DNA from: a virus | Virus record (IMG/VR): IMGVR_UViG_3300024308_000013 | Span: 1-42,000 of that record | Direction: 5' to 3' (one strand) | Length of the DNA: 42,000 nucleotides | In this document: one piece after another, positions 7,665 to 14,876 of the stretch | Layout of the letters: every line of letters begins with the position of its first letter | Numbering within the stretch: the stretch's first letter is position 1 | Translations under genes and position numbers: made by a program | The notes under the pieces: generated by a model | Database searches by the model: none | Told to the model about the DNA's origin: nothing | The model's input: only the letters and a program-made list of their open reading frames with translations

Positions 7665-7917
7665 CGGGGTTGACGTTCCAGGGGTCGGCGTCGGTGTCGG
7701 CGGGAGTTGCATCCTTGACCATTCCGAGTGCTTTGAGAACGGCGTCACGGTCGAAAATCGCCTCGTGGCCGCGATCGACTGGCGCGGGCATGGTCCCGGC
7801 CTTCCTGGCCTGCCACAGCTTCTTCACGCCATAGCGAGCCAGGCGGCAGACCTCCGAAGTGTAGATCCGGGGCGGTAGCGCCGCGATCTCCTCGGCGGTG
7901 AAGGGTGCGATGCCCAT
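7522..7917 (-). CDS. xis: Putative excisionase / MerR-like DNA-binding protein
   Basis: The first 70 residues contain a winged-helix pattern (YTSEVCRLARYGVKKLWQAR, then a wing and FDRDAVLKALGM) like excisionase and AlpA-type directionality factors. Position directly upstream of the integrase supports this. The frame stays open for another 60 residues through the integrase 5' end. The tail beyond DADPWNVNPDAIRQ looks unlike a conserved domain and may be a read-on consequence of overlap. The start is ATG 7917, 3 bases after the upstream gene. Confidence 0.72.
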   Translation of the reverse strand: MGIAPFTAEEIAALPPRIYTSEVCRLARYGVKKLWQARKAGTMPAPVDRGHEAIFDRDAVLKALGMVKDATPADTDADPWNVNPDAIRQARARQVRHAPGAKGRDVSRVLSGPRQTAALRLVVGDPAADRR

Positions 7918-7919
7918 TG

Positions 7920-8396
7920 CTAAGCCTCCCCGATGGTCGGAGCGACCGGGCCGGGCGCGGGGATCATGAAGTGTGACGGCGGCGACGTGAGCACGTTCGT
8001 GACCACGGGGTAGCCATACTCGGTCACCCAGGCTTGGCGTTTGATGTCCCACCAGTACCCCACGAGACGTTGCCCGTTGCGCCAGAGGTCTACTTCGGTC
8101 CCGTCGAGCGGAGCCTTGTCGATCGTCTGCCAGTGCGCCTGGGCCAACAGGGGCAAAAGCCTCTCGGGCTGGGTCGCCTCGATCCAGCGCGCGTTGGCCG
8201 TGTGCTCCTCGTGGCGGTTGCCAGCAATCACAACCGCGCCTCTGATCTCGGCGATAAACACCTCGTTGGTCTCGATCGAGGCTCCCACCAGATCATTTTG
8301 TCCCTGGTAGTTCGACGCTTCGTTCAGCAACCAGAGTCCTGGCGTGGTCGACGAGGCAAGCTGTAGCAGCTCCTGAAGGCTAAGGGGTCCCACCAT
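7920..8396 (-). CDS. Ea22-like early protein
   Basis: The 158-residue product has an N-terminal LQELLQLASSTTPGLW and a middle NARWIEATQPERLLPLL, the pattern of lambda Ea22-type early proteins. A C-terminal block (WQTIDKAPLDGTEVDLW ... GYWWD) resembles the small DUF551-like fold often fused to them. The role in such phages is unknown. It sits in the leftward early operon, directly adjoining its neighbours at both ends. Confidence 0.7.
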   Translation of the reverse strand: MVGPLSLQELLQLASSTTPGLWLLNEASNYQGQNDLVGASIETNEVFIAEIRGAVVIAGNRHEEHTANARWIEATQPERLLPLLAQAHWQTIDKAPLDGTEVDLWRNGQRLVGYWWDIKRQAWVTEYGYPVVTNVLTSPPSHFMIPAPGPVAPTIGEA

Positions 8397-8726
8397 CTAT
8401 TCGCCCTCGCCTTCGGCGCGGTCAGGCGCGCGAGAGAAGGCCCAGGTGCAGACGGCGCAGACCGCGCCGGCCACGTCCCACGAGAGCACCAGGGCGATGT
8501 CGACGACTTGCTCCGGCGCACCGATGCGCAGCGCCGCGACCACGGTGTTCAGCAGGACCGTCGCGCACCAGAAGAGGGTGACACCGGCGCAGATCCGCAG
8601 CGCGAGCCGCTGAAGATCGCGCTTCCGGCGGGCGGCAAGGACAACCTCGCGCGCCCTGTAGGCGTCGGCCTCCTCGATCGACATCGAGACCAAGCCGGCC
8701 TTCGTCCAGACTTCCGTCTTAGGCAT
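8397..8726 (-). CDS. Small membrane protein
   Basis: The 109-residue product has a charged N-terminal third (residues 17-40, RKRDLQR) and two hydrophobic segments at about 42-66 and 74-96, ending in an acidic tail. The start overlaps the upstream stop (TAATG). It is a member of the leftward early operon. No family was recognised; membrane proteins here can act in superinfection exclusion, but nothing in the sequence shows that. Confidence 0.65.
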   Translation of the reverse strand: MPKTEVWTKAGLVSMSIEEADAYRAREVVLAARRKRDLQRLALRICAGVTLFWCATVLLNTVVAALRIGAPEQVVDIALVLSWDVAGAVCAVCTWAFSRAPDRAEGEGE

Positions 8727-9064
8727 TACCGGGCTCCTCGATGCTGCTGAGCGTCATGGCGGCGTCGCTCGATGCGACGGCCGTCCTCGGGGGTGCGAAC
8801 CGGGTTCGCGGGTGGCCGCGCCGGCGGCGGGATCTTGCGGTCCGGAGGCACCGCAAGATCCCGCTCCGCCCCGGCGAGGGTCGCCAGGACGTGCGGGATC
8901 TTGCGGCCGTGGTGGCTGGGGAACGGGCTGGTGAAATCCTCCACCGTGACCAGTCCCTCCCGGTGCAGACGATCGACAACCCCAGGGTTGATCTCGCTGC
9001 GCGGGACGGGTGCGCGCAAGGCGCGGCGCAGGGTGGCGAGGGCGAGTGGAGACAACGGGGTCAT
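8726..9064 (-). CDS. Small winged-helix-like protein with repeat-bearing C-terminus
   Basis: The 112-residue product has an N-terminal half (LSPLALATLRRALRA ... VVDRLHREGLVTVEDF) that reads like a winged-helix module. The C-terminal half is Pro/Arg-rich. That half is encoded by a DNA segment holding a 15-bp hairpin, a third copy of the hairpin arm, and one copy of the dispersed palindrome (here encoding ANPVRT), so the DNA rather than the protein may be constrained there. It overlaps both neighbours by 1-4 bases. Confidence 0.65.
   Translation of the reverse strand: MTPLSPLALATLRRALRAPVPRSEINPGVVDRLHREGLVTVEDFTSPFPSHHGRKIPHVLATLAGAERDLAVPPDRKIPPPARPPANPVRTPEDGRRIERRRHDAQQHRGAR
8794..8810. 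repeat. Dispersed palindrome, site 2
   Basis: TGCGAACCGGGTTCGCG: both 7-base half-sites are perfect. It lies near the 3' end of the minus-strand gene 8726-9064, 68 bp from its stop, and encodes ANPVR there. Confidence 0.88.
8827..8906. repeat. Inverted plus direct repeat of GCGGGATCTTGCGG
   Basis: GCGGGATCTTGCGGT (8827-8841) and its exact reverse complement (8850-8864) form a 15-bp hairpin with an 8-base loop. A third copy, GCGGGATCTTGCGG, lies at 8893-8906 in the first orientation. All are inside a leftward early gene. No T tract follows in the leftward direction. Confidence 0.85.
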
Positions 9065-9531
9065 GCCGCCCTCCCGATCGTCGGGGCGTTGGCCTGGACC
9101 GAGGCCAGGGCGGACTCCAGCACCTGGCGCGGACGGCCATCCAGCCAGGCCCAGCCGAGATAGATGTGTGGCGCGCCGTCGGCGGTCAGGGTGAACACCG
9201 AGACGCCTTGCAGCTCGCCCCAGCCGCGCACGAACAACGGCGCGTCCTGGAGCTGGATTGGCCGCCCTTGGCGGGCGGTGTGGACCGCGCGGGCGAGGTC
9301 CCGCAGGGTGGCCTTGGAGACCGGCTTGGCGTTGGGGCGGAGAGGTTCGCGCACGAGGGCGAACCGGACATCTTGAGGCATGACCGGGCTTCCGAGGTTG
9401 TTGACGAGCTGGGCGAGGGCCGCCGTGTCCCAGGACGGGCGCGGCGGCCGAAAGGTGTCGGCGACCAGCGGCCGAGGCGGCAGCAGAGCGGCGATGCGGG
9501 CGGGGTCGGGGTGCGGCGCGCCGGGGATCAT
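9061..9531 (-). CDS. Hypothetical protein of the leftward early operon
   Basis: The 156-residue product has a proline-rich N-terminal third (PHPDPARIAALLPPRPLVADTF) and a more folded C-terminal part with GVSVFTLTADGAPHIYLGWAW. It overlaps the ParB-like gene upstream and the next gene downstream by four bases each (ATGA), indicating translational coupling. No family was recognised. Confidence 0.72.
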   Translation of the reverse strand: MIPGAPHPDPARIAALLPPRPLVADTFRPPRPSWDTAALAQLVNNLGSPVMPQDVRFALVREPLRPNAKPVSKATLRDLARAVHTARQGRPIQLQDAPLFVRGWGELQGVSVFTLTADGAPHIYLGWAWLDGRPRQVLESALASVQANAPTIGRAA

Positions 9532-11945
9532 CGTCCACCCCCACGGATGAAGTTGGTGAAGTCGGAGAGCGGCAGCGACCCGGGAGAGCCGAAGTCCTTG
9601 CCTCCGCGCATCGGCTGAGCCTTGAACAAGATCCGGCCGCCGATCGCGCCCTGGGCTTCCAAGATCCGGTGCTGGGTCGCCGCGCCGGGATGCTTCTCGA
9701 CAACATCGCCCTTGCGGATCACCAGCAACACTTCGTCATCCTGGCGTTTGGCGCGGCTGACGTCGTTCAGCGCGCCCGACAGGTCGCGGTAGACGATGTC
9801 CGCGTCCGGCAAGCCGTTGAACACTTCGTAGTGCTGGAGCATGAGGTCGCGGACGCCGTTGGCCGCGCGCCAGAGCATGGCTTGGGGCTCCTTCCCCTCC
9901 GGCCGGTAGTCGCCTTTTTTGCCGGCGGCGTGCAGCAGGCGGGCGGTCTCGACCGTATCGCCCGAGTGCTCCAAGACCCCGACCAGCGCAGCGATGGCCG
10001 ACAAGGCGTCGCCGCGCAGGATTTCCTGATACGCCTTCGCCGCAAGGTCGGCCGCGCTCTGCCGGGTCCAGTGTTCTGGCTGGCCGTGGGTGCGTCCCAT
10101 TTCCTCGCGCAGGCTGGTCAACAGCTCGTCGAACGCGTCCTCGTCGTCGGTCATGTCCTGGTCTGCCAGGACGGCTTCGGCGTCGGCTTCCGGGCTTTCA
10201 GCGGGCTGGGGGGCGGACGCCATCGGCTCGACGTTCAACCAAGGCGTCGTATAGCCGTCGGGCTCGTTGTACTCGCCCAGGCGGTTTCGCGCATCGAACA
10301 GGATCTCGTCAGGGATCTGAAGATCGCCCTGCGCCGTGAACGCAACCGGGTATGCGGCGCGAAGCCAGGCGTACGCCTTCTCGCCCCACATCACGTGCCA
10401 CCCGCTTTCGCCGCCGCTGTTGACGAAACGGATCAAGCCGGCGGCCGTCAGATTGCTACAGGCGGCGTCGAGCCAGTACGCCCCTACACGCGCGGCGCGG
10501 CCGGCGGTCAGCACGTTCTGGGTGACCATCTTGTGGGTCGCTTCCAGGAACACGAGGCGTTCCCGATTGCCGAGGGCCGGCGCGCCCGCCGCTTCGGCGG
10601 TCTCTGGTTTGGCCTCCGCCTCGGCCGTCTCCTCGGCCGCGATGGTGAGGCGGTCGACCTCGGGCCACTTCAGCCACTTGGTAGCGTAGCGGTCGCGGCC
10701 CTCGGTGCGAGGCGGGAGGGGCTTGAGCGAGACCAGCGCGCGGGCTTTGTCCAGGTCGCGATCAAGGCCGCGCTCCGCCATGACCTCCACGGCCTTGGCG
10801 GAGATTTCCAGCCAGGTTGTGCAGGAGTCCCCGTAGGGACCTTTGGCCGGTTCCTGGTGGATCGCTCCAAGCCCCTGGCGGACGAGGCGCGGGCCGATGA
10901 TCGAAGGATAGCTGTCGGTGACCTTCACCCAGCGCGCCCGGTGAGGATGGCACCCCTTGTTGACGAGGTAGCGTTCGTACGCTTCGGCGATGATGAGCAG
11001 CAGCTCCTCGTCGTACTGGATCTTGGCGGCGGGCGCCCCTGGCGCCGACTTCGCGCCCGTCAGCTCCTCCAGGTCCATCTGGTTCGGATCGACCTCAGCC
11101 GGCGCCGGCGGCCGGAAAATGTCGCGGACTTCGCGCCAGGTCAGCTTGCCGTCGCGCCATTCGGCCTTCTGCGCGTCGGTCAGATCCTCCAGCGCCTTCA
11201 GGCGGTCGCTGACGGTCTTGCCATCGACGCCGGTGGCCTTCCCGCACGCCCGGGCGCTGGGGTAAAGCGCCGGGATCATGGCGCGGTAGGCCAGGGCCTC
11301 CTCGTAGGTGGTCAGGGGCTCGCGCTGGCCATTCTCGACGACGGCGATGTAGGCGGCGTAGGCCTCTTCCTCGGCCTGCTCCTCGGGCGTGGCGTCGCGC
11401 TCGATGTACGGGAGGCGCACGGGGCCGCTCTGATCGCCACGCGCGAGCCTGCGCTCGTTGACGATGCAGGCTGCGCGCCAGCGCCGCTCACCGGCAGAGA
11501 TCACGCGCAAGCCGTCCTCACCGACGGGGCGGACAACCAGCGGCTGGAGGATGCCTTTCTCGTCGATCGTGTCGGCGAGGCGCTCAAGCGGCTCCTGTTC
11601 GAACTTCTTTCGGGGCTGCTTCGGGTTCGGCTTCAGCTCGCTTGTCAAGGCAAACGGGACGCCGCCGGCGGCACCCGGGTCCGCCGCACGCGCCATGGCG
11701 TCCAGGGCCTCGCCGCCGGCCCTGGTTAGGAACCACTGATCCGGGCCTTCCTCCTCCGGTAGGCGCGGATGCAGACCGATGAGGCCCTCCGCGTAGAGCT
11801 TGGGCATGTCGCGCTTGACGTTGGATGGCACCTTGCCCGTCGCCGTGGCGATCTCGGCCGAGGTCGCGCGGTCCACGGTGTTCAGGTGCTCCAGCACCGT
11901 CAGGTGCGCGAGCACGGCGGGCGTGATGGGGTTGGCTGCGGTCAC
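9528..11945 (-). CDS. Large ParB-like protein (CTP-binding/Spo0J family) without ParA
   Basis: The 805-residue product starts at GTG 11945. Residues 8-60 form a winged helix. Residues about 104-142 (LKPNPKQPRKKF ... IDEKGILQPLVVRP), the box AGERRWRAA (151-159) and ENGQREPLTTYEEA (204-217) are the ordered ParB motifs that bind CTP. Residues about 233-258 (KATGVDGKTVSDRLK) are the ParB helix-turn-helix. The roughly 500-residue remainder is unlike chromosomal ParB, which is about 300 residues, and was not recognised. No ParA ATPase gene is present. It may organise, mark or regulate the phage genome through palindromic sites; a nuclease role, as in some ParB/Srx proteins, is the alternative. Confidence 0.85.
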   Translation of the reverse strand: MTAANPITPAVLAHLTVLEHLNTVDRATSAEIATATGKVPSNVKRDMPKLYAEGLIGLHPRLPEEEGPDQWFLTRAGGEALDAMARAADPGAAGGVPFALTSELKPNPKQPRKKFEQEPLERLADTIDEKGILQPLVVRPVGEDGLRVISAGERRWRAACIVNERRLARGDQSGPVRLPYIERDATPEEQAEEEAYAAYIAVVENGQREPLTTYEEALAYRAMIPALYPSARACGKATGVDGKTVSDRLKALEDLTDAQKAEWRDGKLTWREVRDIFRPPAPAEVDPNQMDLEELTGAKSAPGAPAAKIQYDEELLLIIAEAYERYLVNKGCHPHRARWVKVTDSYPSIIGPRLVRQGLGAIHQEPAKGPYGDSCTTWLEISAKAVEVMAERGLDRDLDKARALVSLKPLPPRTEGRDRYATKWLKWPEVDRLTIAAEETAEAEAKPETAEAAGAPALGNRERLVFLEATHKMVTQNVLTAGRAARVGAYWLDAACSNLTAAGLIRFVNSGGESGWHVMWGEKAYAWLRAAYPVAFTAQGDLQIPDEILFDARNRLGEYNEPDGYTTPWLNVEPMASAPQPAESPEADAEAVLADQDMTDDEDAFDELLTSLREEMGRTHGQPEHWTRQSAADLAAKAYQEILRGDALSAIAALVGVLEHSGDTVETARLLHAAGKKGDYRPEGKEPQAMLWRAANGVRDLMLQHYEVFNGLPDADIVYRDLSGALNDVSRAKRQDDEVLLVIRKGDVVEKHPGAATQHRILEAQGAIGGRILFKAQPMRGGKDFGSPGSLPLSDFTNFIRGGGR

Positions 11946-12139
11946 GAGAGGGCCTCGGTGAAGCGGTGAGCGGGGAAGTAGCCGCCGTGCTTGTCGGTCA
12001 GGATCGACCCGGCGGGGCTGACGTGCCGACAGACGACCCGGTCGCCCTCCTTGAAGGGCGGCTTCTGTCCGCCGGGCATGGCGGGCGTCGAGACGACGGC
12101 GAGGACCTGGCCGGCCCGGAAGCGATGGGGCTGGGTCAT
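11942..12139 (-). CDS. Small SH3-like/beta-rich protein
   Basis: The 65-residue product starts at ATG 12139, overlapping the upstream stop (ATGA). The sequence (FRAGQVLAVVS ... FKEGDRVVCRHVSPAGSILTD) suggests a small beta-barrel of the KOW/SH3 kind. It overlaps the ParB-like gene by four bases. No specific function was recognised. Confidence 0.65.
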   Translation of the reverse strand: MTQPHRFRAGQVLAVVSTPAMPGGQKPPFKEGDRVVCRHVSPAGSILTDKHGGYFPAHRFTEALS

Positions 12140-12510
12140 CGGGTTTCGAGCGTCCAATCCCAGCGCTGGATCTTGGCCAGGCCGATCTCGATTTCGCCCT
12201 TGGTCAGGCCTTCGACGAAGGCCAGGGGCTGGAGCGTGCCGGGCTTCAGCTCGGGCGCGGCCGTCTTGGGCATGCGCGCCAGGATGGCCACCGACCCCAG
12301 CTGGAGAGCGCGGGGGATCAGCTCGCCGGCGTGGCGCTTGAGCATGTCCGCCAGCTCGTGGACGGCGCGCTCGATGGTCGGTCCATAGAGCGTCTGCTCC
12401 AGGTTCGGGCGGACCGAGAACGGCGTGTAACGGATGCCGACCACCCGACCCGGCCGGAATGGCGAGGGCGCGGCCGTGGGGAAGTCGACGACTTGGGCGG
12501 CGGCGGCCAT
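12136..12510 (-). CDS. Hypothetical early protein
   Basis: The 124-residue product starts at ATG 12510, overlapping the upstream TAA. The C-terminal half (LAFVEGLTKGEIEIGLAKIQRWDWTLETR) and central helices (IERAVHELADMLKRHAGELIPRAL) look folded. It was not recognised. It forms part of the coupled leftward operon. Confidence 0.65.
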   Translation of the reverse strand: MAAAAQVVDFPTAAPSPFRPGRVVGIRYTPFSVRPNLEQTLYGPTIERAVHELADMLKRHAGELIPRALQLGSVAILARMPKTAAPELKPGTLQPLAFVEGLTKGEIEIGLAKIQRWDWTLETR

Positions 12511-12701
12511 TAGTTCGGCCCTCCGCATCCGTGCAGGATCAGCACCCAGAGGCCGATGGCCATCGGGATGGTCGCGACACGCGCCCAGGCGATGGCCCGG
12601 CGGGTGAAGGCCGCGCCTCGCCGGTAGTCCCAGCGAATGTCGACGAAGGGTTCGCCCGGGGCGGCCTCCCATGCGAACCCGGTTCGCGCCGCCCGGGTCA
12701 T
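12510..12701 (-). CDS. Very small membrane protein
   Basis: The 63-residue product has one hydrophobic segment at about residues 37-58 (AIAWARVATIPMAIGLWVLIL) and a basic N-terminus. Its start overlaps the regulator's stop (ATGA). Codons 5-10 (RTGFAW region) are encoded by one copy of the dispersed palindrome. Confidence 0.6.
   Translation of the reverse strand: MTRAARTGFAWEAAPGEPFVDIRWDYRRGAAFTRRAIAWARVATIPMAIGLWVLILHGCGGPN
12672..12688. repeat. Dispersed palindrome, site 3
   Basis: TGCGAACCCGGTTCGCG, perfect half-sites. It lies 13 bp inside the 5' end of the small membrane-protein gene on the minus strand, 10 bp past the regulator's stop codon. Confidence 0.9.
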
Positions 12702-13132
12702 TGGACCGCGCCCCGGGAGCCGGAGTTGTTCGCCAGGGTGGCGGCCAGGTTGGCCACCAGCTTGCGGGCGTGGGTATCGAGCTGGCCGAAGTGGCGGGCC
12801 AGCTCGGCTCCGCCAGGCGCGTCGGCCAGCGCCATGAACGGTTCCAGATCGGCCGCGGCCTCGCCGGTGTCGTCTGCCTGGGGCAGGCCTTCGAAGAAGA
12901 ACGCGGTGTTGGTCTTCAGGAAGTGCGCGGCGGCGTAGAGCTTCGAGGCGCTGATGCGGTTGGCCCCGCGCTCGTACTTCTGGACCTGCTGGAAGGTCAG
13001 CCCCAGGGCGTCGGCCAAGGCCGACTGGCTGAGGTCCAGCGCCTTGCGGCGGCGGCGGAGCTGGCGGCCGACGTGAAGGTCAACGGGGTGAGTTGAGCGC
13101 GCTTCCTGCGGCGCGGCGGCGGCAATCGACAT
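12698..13132 (-). CDS. XRE-family transcriptional regulator, first gene of leftward early operon
   Basis: The 144-residue product has a helix-turn-helix at residues 18-75: VGRQLRRRRKALDLSQSALA, then LGLTFQQVQKYERGANRISAS. This TFQQVQKYERG form is typical of a group of alphaproteobacterial XRE regulators. The C-terminal part is a helical tail. It heads the operon, with promoter and operator at 13253-13276. It may be a second regulator acting after induction, in addition to the CI-like repressor. Confidence 0.88.
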   Translation of the reverse strand: MSIAAAAPQEARSTHPVDLHVGRQLRRRRKALDLSQSALADALGLTFQQVQKYERGANRISASKLYAAAHFLKTNTAFFFEGLPQADDTGEAAADLEPFMALADAPGGAELARHFGQLDTHARKLVANLAATLANNSGSRGAVQ

Positions 13133-13252
13133 GGGCGTCTCCGTGCCTCCCGCCGATCCCCAGTCGCTTAGAGCCCGGGCTGGGGCCTTAAGCCGGCGGA
13201 CGATCCGACGACGAGAGTTGCGTCATGGATCGGCGAGAGGTTGCGATAATGG

Positions 13253-13276
13253 ATGGAAAATTTGTCCATACGTCAA
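13253..13276 (-). promoter_or_regulatory. Leftward early promoter with repressor-operator candidate (OL)
   Basis: On the minus strand TTGACG (13276-13271) is a strong alphaproteobacterial -35. The following spacer is filled by ATGGA-N7-TCCAT (13253-13269), the same dyad found near the repressor gene at 14549. A second TTTTGTCCAT half-site lies at about 13297-13306. The rest of the 270-bp gap 13133-13402 shows no gene. Confidence 0.55.
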
Positions 13277-13402
13277 CGCTGATTTCCATATTGCGATTTT
13301 GTCCATGCCCATTTCCGCGTTTTTGACTCGGCGCGAGCGCAGTCTTGACGGTGGCGCACGCGGCTCCCTTGAATGCAGCTTCGGGCTGCGCGGGAGGCGA
13401 CT

Positions 13403-13921
13403 TTGATCCTGAAATTGTTGGGCTTAGTCGCCGCGCTATCCGGCCCCCTCGGTGGCCCAATGATCGAGTTCGATCCGCAAACCGTGACCTGGGCGCTGAC
13501 CAGGGGAAAGGGTGTGATTGAGGGCGAGGCGTTCCTCAAGACGCGCGGCGGCGACGTGAAGACGTGCGCCGGGAGTGAGGTCTCGCTCATCCCTGATTCG
13601 CCCTACGCACGGGCAAGAATGCAGCTGCTGTACGCGAGCGAAGAGAAGGGCCTTCTCGCCCCCCGGCCCAGCCTAGCCCAGCTACGGCCAGCAGATCCCG
13701 ACTATGCCCGTGCGCGCTTCAAGGCCACCTGCGATGCGCAGGGGCATTTCAAGTTCATGAGGCTTGCGGCGGGTCGCTACTACGTTGTCACCGATGTCAT
13801 TTGGTCGGTACCGACGCGCGATTGGGGCTCCCGCTACTCAATGGAGCCGCAAGGCGGAAATCTCATGCTCAGGGTCGATGTGTCGGAAGACGATCCGCAG
13901 ACCGTGATCTTGACTTACTAG
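13403..13921 (+). CDS. Secreted accessory protein with carboxypeptidase-regulatory-like domain
   Basis: TTG 13403 is preferred as start because GGGAGG lies 5 bases upstream; ATG 13373 is possible. The 172-residue product opens with a hydrophobic export-like segment (ILKLLGLVAALSG). The middle and end (ATCDAQGHFKFMRLAAGRYYVVTDV) match the beta-sandwich of carboxypeptidase-regulatory-like domains. It is on the plus strand inside the immunity region, convergent with the repressor gene, and the two stop codons share CTAG (13918-13921). This is a typical setting for a lysogenic conversion gene expressed from the prophage. Confidence 0.72.
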   Translation: MILKLLGLVAALSGPLGGPMIEFDPQTVTWALTRGKGVIEGEAFLKTRGGDVKTCAGSEVSLIPDSPYARARMQLLYASEEKGLLAPRPSLAQLRPADPDYARARFKATCDAQGHFKFMRLAAGRYYVVTDVIWSVPTRDWGSRYSMEPQGGNLMLRVDVSEDDPQTVILTY

Positions 13922-14550
13922 CGGAGGCGACGCGTCGGTAGGTCCACCGCGTGAAGAGCCTTCACGCTGGCGCCGTCGTAGCGCACTTCGTTGTCCTCGC
14001 CCCGGGGCGGATTGTACTGCCACGCGTAAACAAACCCATCGCGTTGAGCGCGGTAGTTCTTGATCACGGCGGAGCCGTCTTGAAACTCAATCAGGCAGTC
14101 CTGGCCTCGGCCTGGTGGCAGGCCAACCGTGACTACGACCGCCTCGCCGGCGAAGTAGCGCGGCTCCATGCTGTCGCCGATAATCCGCACCACCATTAGG
14201 TCGCCAAGGCCGTTCCATAGCGGCGGCGCATCCACCCACTCGATGACCTGCCCGGCGTTGATAGCGATCCGCTCGCTGCCGCCTGCTGCCGCATAACCGT
14301 AGACGGGGATGCGCCGTGGCGGGGACGCGCGGCGAGAGGACAAGGTCTCCACGACCCCCGCCCGGTCCACGGACTCCCCAAAGAACTGCTCGATCTTCAC
14401 CAGCTCGTCGGCCTTCAGGCGACGATCGCCCTTCAGCAGCTTCGTCATGGTCGAAGGGTCGATGTTCAAGTGACGAGCCAGGTCGGCCTGCGAGCGCTTC
14501 ATGCTGCGCAGGCGCGAGGGGATTTCGGACATTTCCATAACAGCAAGCAT
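13918..14550 (-). CDS. CI/LexA-like prophage repressor (S24 peptidase)
   Basis: The 210-residue product has an N-terminal helix-turn-helix (residues about 20-45, QADLARHLNIDPSTMTKLLKG) and a C-terminal S24 peptidase domain. The Ala89-Gly90 cleavage site, Ser127 in IIGDSMEP and Lys164 in SAVIKNY are all in place, so RecA-stimulated autocleavage and SOS induction are expected. It maintains lysogeny. Start could be Met1, Met5 or Met7; no Shine-Dalgarno sequence is obvious. It is divergent from the Cro-like gene, with operators between. Confidence 0.92.
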   Translation of the reverse strand: MLAVMEMSEIPSRLRSMKRSQADLARHLNIDPSTMTKLLKGDRRLKADELVKIEQFFGESVDRAGVVETLSSRRASPPRRIPVYGYAAAGGSERIAINAGQVIEWVDAPPLWNGLGDLMVVRIIGDSMEPRYFAGEAVVVTVGLPPGRGQDCLIEFQDGSAVIKNYRAQRDGFVYAWQYNPPRGEDNEVRYDGASVKALHAVDLPTRRLR

Positions 14551-14638
14551 GGAAGAAAATTCCGTGGACCGTCCCTTGAGCTTTTTTCCAAATCAGTTCA
14601 GCCCAGGTGTGGAGATTTCTTCTAGACGGATTTTCCAC
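14549..14638. promoter_or_regulatory. Repressor operator cluster (OR candidate)
   Basis: Four sites fit the dyad TNGA-N7-TCNA, with one departure: 14549-14565 (ATGGA-N7-TCCGT, where the right half has G for A), 14575-14591 (TTGA-N7-TCCA), 14609-14625 (TGGA-N7-TCTA) and 14622-14638 (TAGA-N7-TCCA). A further TTCCAT...ATGGAA inverted repeat spans 14533-14554. The cluster fills the gap between the divergent repressor and Cro-like genes. It is recognised by eye only. Confidence 0.5.
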
Positions 14639-14639
14639 A

Positions 14640-14876
14640 ATGGCAACGTTGGAGACGACATCGGTCGACACGCCAGCTGCGCGTGCCGTGGGCCTCCTCG
14701 GCTTGACGGACATCGCGCACGCCTGCCGGCTAACCACGGATGCAGTCCGAAAGTGGCTGAAAAGCAAGGGCGGTCTGATCCCCGCGCAGCACCAGGCCGC
14801 TGTTCTGGCGCTCGCCCAGGCTAAGGGCAAAGAACTAGCCCCGTCGGACGTGATCGCTGGTTGGGGTGAGCCATGA
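14640..14876 (+). CDS. Cro-like/YdaS-type regulator
   Basis: The 78-residue product contains a helix-turn-helix (GLTDIAHACRLTTDAVRKWLK) followed by a GLIPAQHQAAVLALAQ helix, as in YdaS/Cro-type proteins. It is the first rightward early gene, divergent from the repressor, with ATG 14640 just past the operator cluster. Expected role: block repressor synthesis and drive the lytic switch. Confidence 0.8.
   Translation: MATLETTSVDTPAARAVGLLGLTDIAHACRLTTDAVRKWLKSKGGLIPAQHQAAVLALAQAKGKELAPSDVIAGWGEP

Noticed and set aside
9669-11729. 686-codon open frame on the plus strand
   Set aside because: It is antisense to the ParB-like gene, lacks recognisable domains and reflects stop-codon scarcity in GC-rich DNA.
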